From NCBI GenBank assembly GCA_002825465.1, contig PJER01000082.1:1-8828 (forward strand): a stretch of 8,828 bases of DNA, given 5' to 3'. This DNA comes from Candidatus Thorarchaeota archaeon MP8T_1. GTDB lineage: Archaea; Asgardarchaeota; Thorarchaeia; Thorarchaeales; Thorarchaeaceae. Positions 5,681 through 8,828 of the stretch are shown piece by piece. The position numbers were made by a program, and so were the translations under genes. The notes under the pieces are model-generated. The model was not told where the DNA came from and made no database searches. It saw only the letters and a program-made list of their open reading frames with translations. Position 1 is the first letter of the stretch. Every line of letters begins with the position of its first letter.

Positions 5681-7212
5681 TACTCGGGGGGTAGTTGTCC
5701 AAAGATGGCGGACATCTCAATGCCCTTAGCCTTGTTCTTTGCTCCATAGTACATGTAAGCAATCTGACCTATCACGTAGACCGCTACCGTGAACGCCACC
5801 TCATAGGGTAGTCCCGGTACGTATGCGATGATAGCCCAGAAGAACATAGCACCTGAAACCAAACCACCGATGGATATCAACGGAATTCCTAGGAATTTCC
5901 ATCCTCCACTCCGCTCCCATAACGTAGGTCGGTAGTATGGTAGCGAGACTGCAGCTAGAGCCATCTGCCATCTGATGAAGACGTAGGTATATGCGACGCC
6001 GATAAGTGAAGCAAGCGCAGTACCATAGAAGTACTGTAGAGCTGTTGCATATGCGACCGTACCAGCCGAGAGGATCAACCAGAACCACAGGGTAATGTGT
6101 GGTACGTGATACTTCGGGTGGACACGAGCAAATGCTTCAGGGCAGAACCTGTCCATAGCCATGCTATGCATCGGTCGCGTGACCCATAATGCGTTGCTTG
6201 GTGAGTCTAGGACACTTGCGAATATCGGACATAATATCACGAACCAAGCAAGTGGATTAGCGCCAAGAATGACTGCGGCGTAGTTACCAAAGCCTGGGAA
6301 GACGCCACCTACAGAGTTTATGCCATATAGATAGGGTCCCATGCAGGACTCTACAGCAAAACCGGAAAGCAGGAAGAAAACTGCAATTCCAGCCCATCCA
6401 CCAAGGTTGCTCAGTGGAATGTTTCTGCTTGGTTGTGAAACCTCACCTGCGACAGGCATAATGAGATATGGCCACATACCACCTACAGTGAGTAGGAGTG
6501 CAGGGCCAACGGCACCCCAGTTGAAGTCTACAAATGTAGAGTTATCAAAGGCAGCTATCGGAGCCCATGATCCAGCACCCATCGAATTCTCCCAGACAGT
6601 CTGAGTAATGGGTGTACCAAGCATTACGAGATCTGCGACTAATAGTGCTACTATGTTGATGATTCCCAGGATTATAACGAACCATCCCAGCCACTTTACA
6701 CTCAAGTAGCTGAAGAAGAATCCGACAAGGATCATCAGAAAAGCAGCGGTGAACAGCCAAATAACATCTGATCCAAGTGTCGCTGCAAATGAGACCAGTG
6801 CAGCATTGCTTGTTGCCGTGCCAATGACTGTGAGACCACCAGCGAAGATCTGTACTGCGAAGAAGCTCCCAGTTCCCCTGAACACAGGGTTCGTGATTAC
6901 GCTCCGCCAACCTTCCATTACACCGAAAATCGGGCTCAGACCTCTTCCTGTGAAGTGGTATGAAGCCCCTGATCTTGGCATGGCAAGCATCAAACACATG
7001 AGTGCAAGGGCCTCAAAGAAGACCGTTGCCGCACCAATTGCGTACATGGGTACAAGATGCGCGCCAGGATTCCAAGTTGAGACCTGAGGTCCAAAGTAGT
7101 GGAACCATGGTCCCAATGTCAGTGCTATTGGGAGGAGAAGAGCAAAGCCCGTACCTACTTCCTTAACGAGGCCGGACGACTCTCTGACAAAGAGGAGTTT
7201 GTCCTCACTCAA
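5680..7212 (-). CDS. APC-superfamily amino acid permease
   Basis: About 510 residues from TTG 7212 (531 from GTG 7275). The protein is almost entirely hydrophobic with about 12 membrane helices, beginning at GTGFALLLPIALTLGPWF (41-58 in the longer numbering) and ending near 508. Family signs are MPRSGASYHFTGRGL (99-113), the conserved AGEVSQPSRNIP loop (276-287) and DSPSNALWVTRPMHSMAMDR (357-376) leading to CPEAFARVHPKYHVPH (378-393), all typical of amino acid/polyamine/organocation transporters. The first helix lacks the usual glycine-rich unwound motif, so substrate is uncertain: an amino acid, amine or related organic cation. The longer frame would add a highly charged leader (VVREKKRRT) that overlaps the ribosome site and looks untranslated. 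It stands alone, closed by a bidirectional terminator; uptake of a substrate for the DUF917 enzymes upstream is conceivable but not shown. Confidence 0.9.
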   Translation of the reverse strand: MSEDKLLFVRESSGLVKEVGTGFALLLPIALTLGPWFHYFGPQVSTWNPGAHLVPMYAIGAATVFFEALALMCLMLAMPRSGASYHFTGRGLSPIFGVMEGWRSVITNPVFRGTGSFFAVQIFAGGLTVIGTATSNAALVSFAATLGSDVIWLFTAAFLMILVGFFFSYLSVKWLGWFVIILGIINIVALLVADLVMLGTPITQTVWENSMGAGSWAPIAAFDNSTFVDFNWGAVGPALLLTVGGMWPYLIMPVAGEVSQPSRNIPLSNLGGWAGIAVFFLLSGFAVESCMGPYLYGINSVGGVFPGFGNYAAVILGANPLAWFVILCPIFASVLDSPSNALWVTRPMHSMAMDRFCPEAFARVHPKYHVPHITLWFWLILSAGTVAYATALQYFYGTALASLIGVAYTYVFIRWQMALAAVSLPYYRPTLWERSGGWKFLGIPLISIGGLVSGAMFFWAIIAYVPGLPYEVAFTVAVYVIGQIAYMYYGAKNKAKGIEMSAIFGQLPPE

Positions 7213-7220
7213 TTGTATTG

Positions 7221-7228
7221 TTCTCCTT
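7221..7228 (-). promoter_or_regulatory. Shine-Dalgarno AAGGAGAA that sets the permease start
   Basis: The minus strand reads AAGGAGAA at 7228-7221, with 10 nt from GGAG to TTG 7212-7210. No comparable site precedes the GTG at 7275, so the TTG is the better start and the extra 21 residues are probably leader RNA. Confidence 0.6.
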
Positions 7229-7288
7229 TTTTTCTCTCTCACGACAAGAAAGAATCGTATCGTGATACCATCCACAATGTAAACGCTG

Positions 7289-7338
7289 ATATTTAAGTTC
7301 AGGGGTATAATTTTTCCTTATTAAACCCGGATGTTTAA
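7289..7338 (-). promoter_or_regulatory. Permease promoter region with TATA-like box and inverted repeat
   Basis: CTTAAATAT (7297-7289, minus strand) is the best TATA-like box and would start transcription near 7265, leaving a leader of about 50 nt before TTG 7212. Further upstream, TTAAAC (7321-7326) and GTTTAA (7333-7338) form a perfect 6-bp inverted repeat with a 6-bp spacer, a possible regulator site. The rest of the 7213-7446 gap shows no gene. Confidence 0.4.
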
Positions 7339-7446
7339 GTAAAAGAAAGCCAAGATGCGGTATAGTCAATTTCGTAAGTTACAGATTTACTAATTGAGAT
7401 TTATCAGGCGAAATAACTCGCATCATAGATCTACGAAGAGGTCTGT

Positions 7447-8232
7447 TCACTCGTCTGGCATCAGGTTCCTGAAGAAATCGTTGTCAAGGAGGAAGATCTC
7501 GACCTTGCTAGACTTGACTCCAGTCCTGCTCTCAAACAGCACATTCAAGATAATTTCCTTATCCATTATATGGACTGGCGGGACAGATAGATTTGGTTGG
7601 ACAGCAACTTCTCTTGCATCTGCAGTGCATATTCCATTTGAAATGAGAACCCCTTGGTTTGCACCATAAGTTGGCAGTGCCCCACGAATCTCTAGAATTG
7701 TTTCCTTGCCAATTGGCTCGTCCAAATGACACTTCTTGGCATAAAACACAACAGGAGCTCTCCCGCCATCATCGAGCCAACTTCCTGTGAATACTATTGT
7801 ATTGTTATAGCGCTCACGTTCTCGGACATCATCACGGTTCACTCGAACATTAACTAAAATTACCTCGGCGAGCTCTCTGAATCCTAAGAGATCAAGACTA
7901 GATATTGCTTGATTCATCTCATTTCTTGTTGCTAATTTACTGGCTCTTGCCTTCTCCTTGAGATCCTCATCAATCTGCTGCTCAGTGATTGCACCCTCAC
8001 AGAGATCGTTGAATCGATATAGCCCTGGAGCTACTCTCTGGAAGTACGCGGGTCGACCATCGACCTGTGCTTGAGCTTTTTCAATTGATAATGATGCAGA
8101 AACAGACGCAGGGTCTCTGTCCAACGCTTCAGCAATTTCCCTATAATGTACAGGTGTTTCGCGTGCGTTTTCCATTAGCCATTCCCTAAGAGTTCTACGT
8201 TCTTTCGCATTTGCCAAATCAATCGCAACCAT
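7447..8232 (-). CDS. HARE-HTH domain protein with Mrr-like restriction endonuclease fold
   Basis: 261 residues from ATG 8232; no clear ribosome site precedes it, so it may be leaderless or nearly so (a CTATAG-like box lies about 20 nt upstream). Residues about 8-75 form a HARE-HTH winged helix: LREWLMENARETPVHYREIA (15-34), SVSASLSIEKAQ (43-54) and YFQRVAPGLYRF (63-74). A charged linker follows, then a C-terminal Mrr-type domain: LDLLGFRELAEVILVNV (113-129), DDGGRAPVVFYAKK (154-167), EIRGALPTYGANQGVLISNG (181-200) and TADAREVA (203-210), the usual end of the fold with its helix after the last strand. In active Mrr enzymes the third block carries D-(n)-Q-x-K; here it reads D155...Y164-A-K166, so cleavage activity is uncertain. 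It probably binds DNA, perhaps modified DNA. Divergent from the MoaD-like gene; no methyltransferase nearby. Confidence 0.82.
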   Translation of the reverse strand: MVAIDLANAKERRTLREWLMENARETPVHYREIAEALDRDPASVSASLSIEKAQAQVDGRPAYFQRVAPGLYRFNDLCEGAITEQQIDEDLKEKARASKLATRNEMNQAISSLDLLGFRELAEVILVNVRVNRDDVRERERYNNTIVFTGSWLDDGGRAPVVFYAKKCHLDEPIGKETILEIRGALPTYGANQGVLISNGICTADAREVAVQPNLSVPPVHIMDKEIILNVLFESRTGVKSSKVEIFLLDNDFFRNLMPDE

Positions 8233-8453
8233 TGTTACTGTTCTTGTAATCTATAGCGGCCCTATACTCCTCGAAGCTTAAGGATACATATGCTTTGTGG
8301 CATCTTTAGAATATGTCGTGTAACATGCTCTTTTGATTGCCCCACCCCTTAAGTTGTAATCATTTGTATTGGTGGGCTTTAGATATTAATTTCCTCTTCG
8401 ACAGACTTAATTTAAAGTTAATCTATTTAGATATCAAGTGGTGAACTTGTAAT
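8233..8453. promoter_or_regulatory. Divergent AT-rich promoter region, Mrr-like / MoaD-like genes
   Basis: This gap of about 220 bp contains both promoters. For the rightward gene, AATTTAAAG (8409-8417) or TATTTAGATAT (8424-8434) are TATA candidates. For the leftward gene, CTTAAGC (8281-8275) and CTATAG (8256-8251) read on the minus strand are candidates. No coding sequence or RNA gene is evident in it. Confidence 0.35.
8440..8444 (+). promoter_or_regulatory. Shine-Dalgarno GGTGA supporting the TTG start of the MoaD-like gene
   Basis: GGTGA lies 9 nt before TTG 8454 and matches the 3' part of the archaeal anti-Shine-Dalgarno complement. It supports initiation at this TTG over GTG 8469, which would remove part of the first beta strand. 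Confidence 0.5.
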
Positions 8454-8744
8454 TTGACTGAAGTCTTCGTGAAGCTGATGAATAAAGGTCTAAAGAATTC
8501 AGAGCATAATAAATTCCCATTTGAAACCAAGGAAGGATCTACAATAGAGGAACTGATTAGCGAGCTTCACGAAGAGTATGGTGACCGTTTTGAGGTCTAC
8601 CTTGATGATAAAGAAGAGAAACTACTGAGGAGAGATGCTATCGTCTTCATCAATGGCATGAATATGGTCGCACGAGATGGAATCAAGACAAAGATATCAA
8701 AGGGAGACCTAATTGTCTTTATGATAGCAGCTGTAGGAGGCTAA
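8454..8744 (+). CDS. MoaD/ThiS-family ubiquitin-fold protein with C-terminal Gly-Gly
   Basis: 96 residues from a TTG start. The layout is that of a beta-grasp sulfur carrier or SAMP: first strand TEVFVKLMNKG (2-12), helix STIEELISELHEEYGDRFEV (29-48), then AIVFINGMNMV (62-72), KISKGDLIVFMIAAVGG (80-96) ending exactly in Gly-Gly followed by tandem stops TAA TAG. The diglycine is the site adenylated by an E1-like (MoeB/UbaA) protein. In archaea such proteins either hand sulfur to molybdopterin or tRNA thiolation, or are conjugated to lysines as SAMPs; which applies cannot be decided here because no MoaE, ThiF-like or molybdenum gene is in the window. The spacing FPFETKEGS between strands is typical. 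It diverges from the Mrr-like gene. Family call is strong. Confidence 0.88.
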   Translation: MTEVFVKLMNKGLKNSEHNKFPFETKEGSTIEELISELHEEYGDRFEVYLDDKEEKLLRRDAIVFINGMNMVARDGIKTKISKGDLIVFMIAAVGG

Positions 8745-8789
8745 TAGCGAAGGTTCCTCCGAAGAGCAGGCAAACTTTTAGCTATAAGT

Positions 8790-8828
8790 CTAGTCCTCGG
8801 GAAAATAATCAGGTTCTAGGATTTCCTT
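8790..8828 (-). CDS. Possible C-terminal end of a gene entering from the right edge
   Basis: On the minus strand the only frame open from the window edge reads KEILEPDYFPED and then stops at TAG (8792-8790). The other two frames close within 18 nt. The acidic, aromatic tail is protein-like and would leave a 45-bp convergent gap to the MoaD-like gene. Twelve codons are too few to be sure it is coding. Confidence 0.3.
   Translation of the reverse strand, partial: KEILEPDYFPED

Noticed and set aside
6341..7296. Plus-strand open frames opposite the permease
   Set aside because: Shadow frames of a clear 12-helix transporter; sequence is not protein-like and lacks start signals.
7394..7669. Plus-strand frame overlapping the 3' end of the Mrr-like gene
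   Set aside because: Antisense to a well-supported coding region, serine/arginine-rich sequence typical of a shadow, and no Shine-Dalgarno.
8733..8775. Hairpin GGAGG...CCTCC after the MoaD-like gene as terminator
   Set aside because: Only five pairs with a 15-nt loop, overlapping the Gly-Gly codons, and no T-tract follows; too weak to call.
1..8828. CRISPR array, insertion sequence or integration site
   Set aside because: No regularly spaced repeats, no transposase or integrase motifs, and no terminal inverted repeats with target duplications were seen.

Overview
The window looks like chromosomal DNA of an archaeon. Genes are short-spaced, and Shine-Dalgarno cores of the GAGG, GGAG or GGTGA type lie 6-10 nt before the start codons. 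TTG starts are likely for three genes, TATA-like TTTAAG/TTAAAT boxes sit upstream, and hairpin-plus-T-tract ends separate the genes. The intermediate base composition and the protein families (DUF917, archaeal-type calcineurin-like phosphoesterase, MoaD-like ubiquitin-fold protein, HARE-HTH plus Mrr protein) would fit an Asgard lineage such as Thorarchaeia. That placement is inference: no rRNA or other marker is present.

Left third (1-3722): a nearly mirror-symmetric block. A nucleotidyltransferase-fold gene and a DUF917/S-methyl-thiohydantoin-desulfurase-like gene form a likely leftward operon, the latter running off the left edge. Diverging from them is a metallophosphoesterase gene, followed on the same strand by a second complete DUF917 gene in its own transcription unit. 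The order is DUF917 < NTase < | > phosphoesterase > DUF917. It suggests a local metabolic or modification module, but no pathway can be proved from sequence alone.

Middle (3723-5679): two genes I do not recognise diverge from one 159-bp region. One encodes a two-helix membrane protein. The other encodes a soluble protein of about 310 residues with two beta-rich halves. Their shared promoter region has a tandem repeat of TTTAAGAAC and an opposite-strand relative of it. Hairpin terminators close the convergent junctions on both sides.

Right part (5680-8828): a leftward 12-helix APC-superfamily permease; then, on the same strand, a HARE-HTH plus Mrr-like nuclease-fold protein whose usual Q-x-K catalytic signature reads Y-A-K. 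Diverging from the latter is a MoaD/ThiS/SAMP-type ubiquitin-fold protein ending in Gly-Gly. A short open frame at the right edge on the minus strand may be the end of another gene.

There is no gene-free stretch above 300 bp, and I see no tRNA, rRNA, CRISPR array or insertion sequence. The best candidates for something undescribed are the symmetric DUF917/NTase/phosphoesterase block and the divergent pair of unknown genes.
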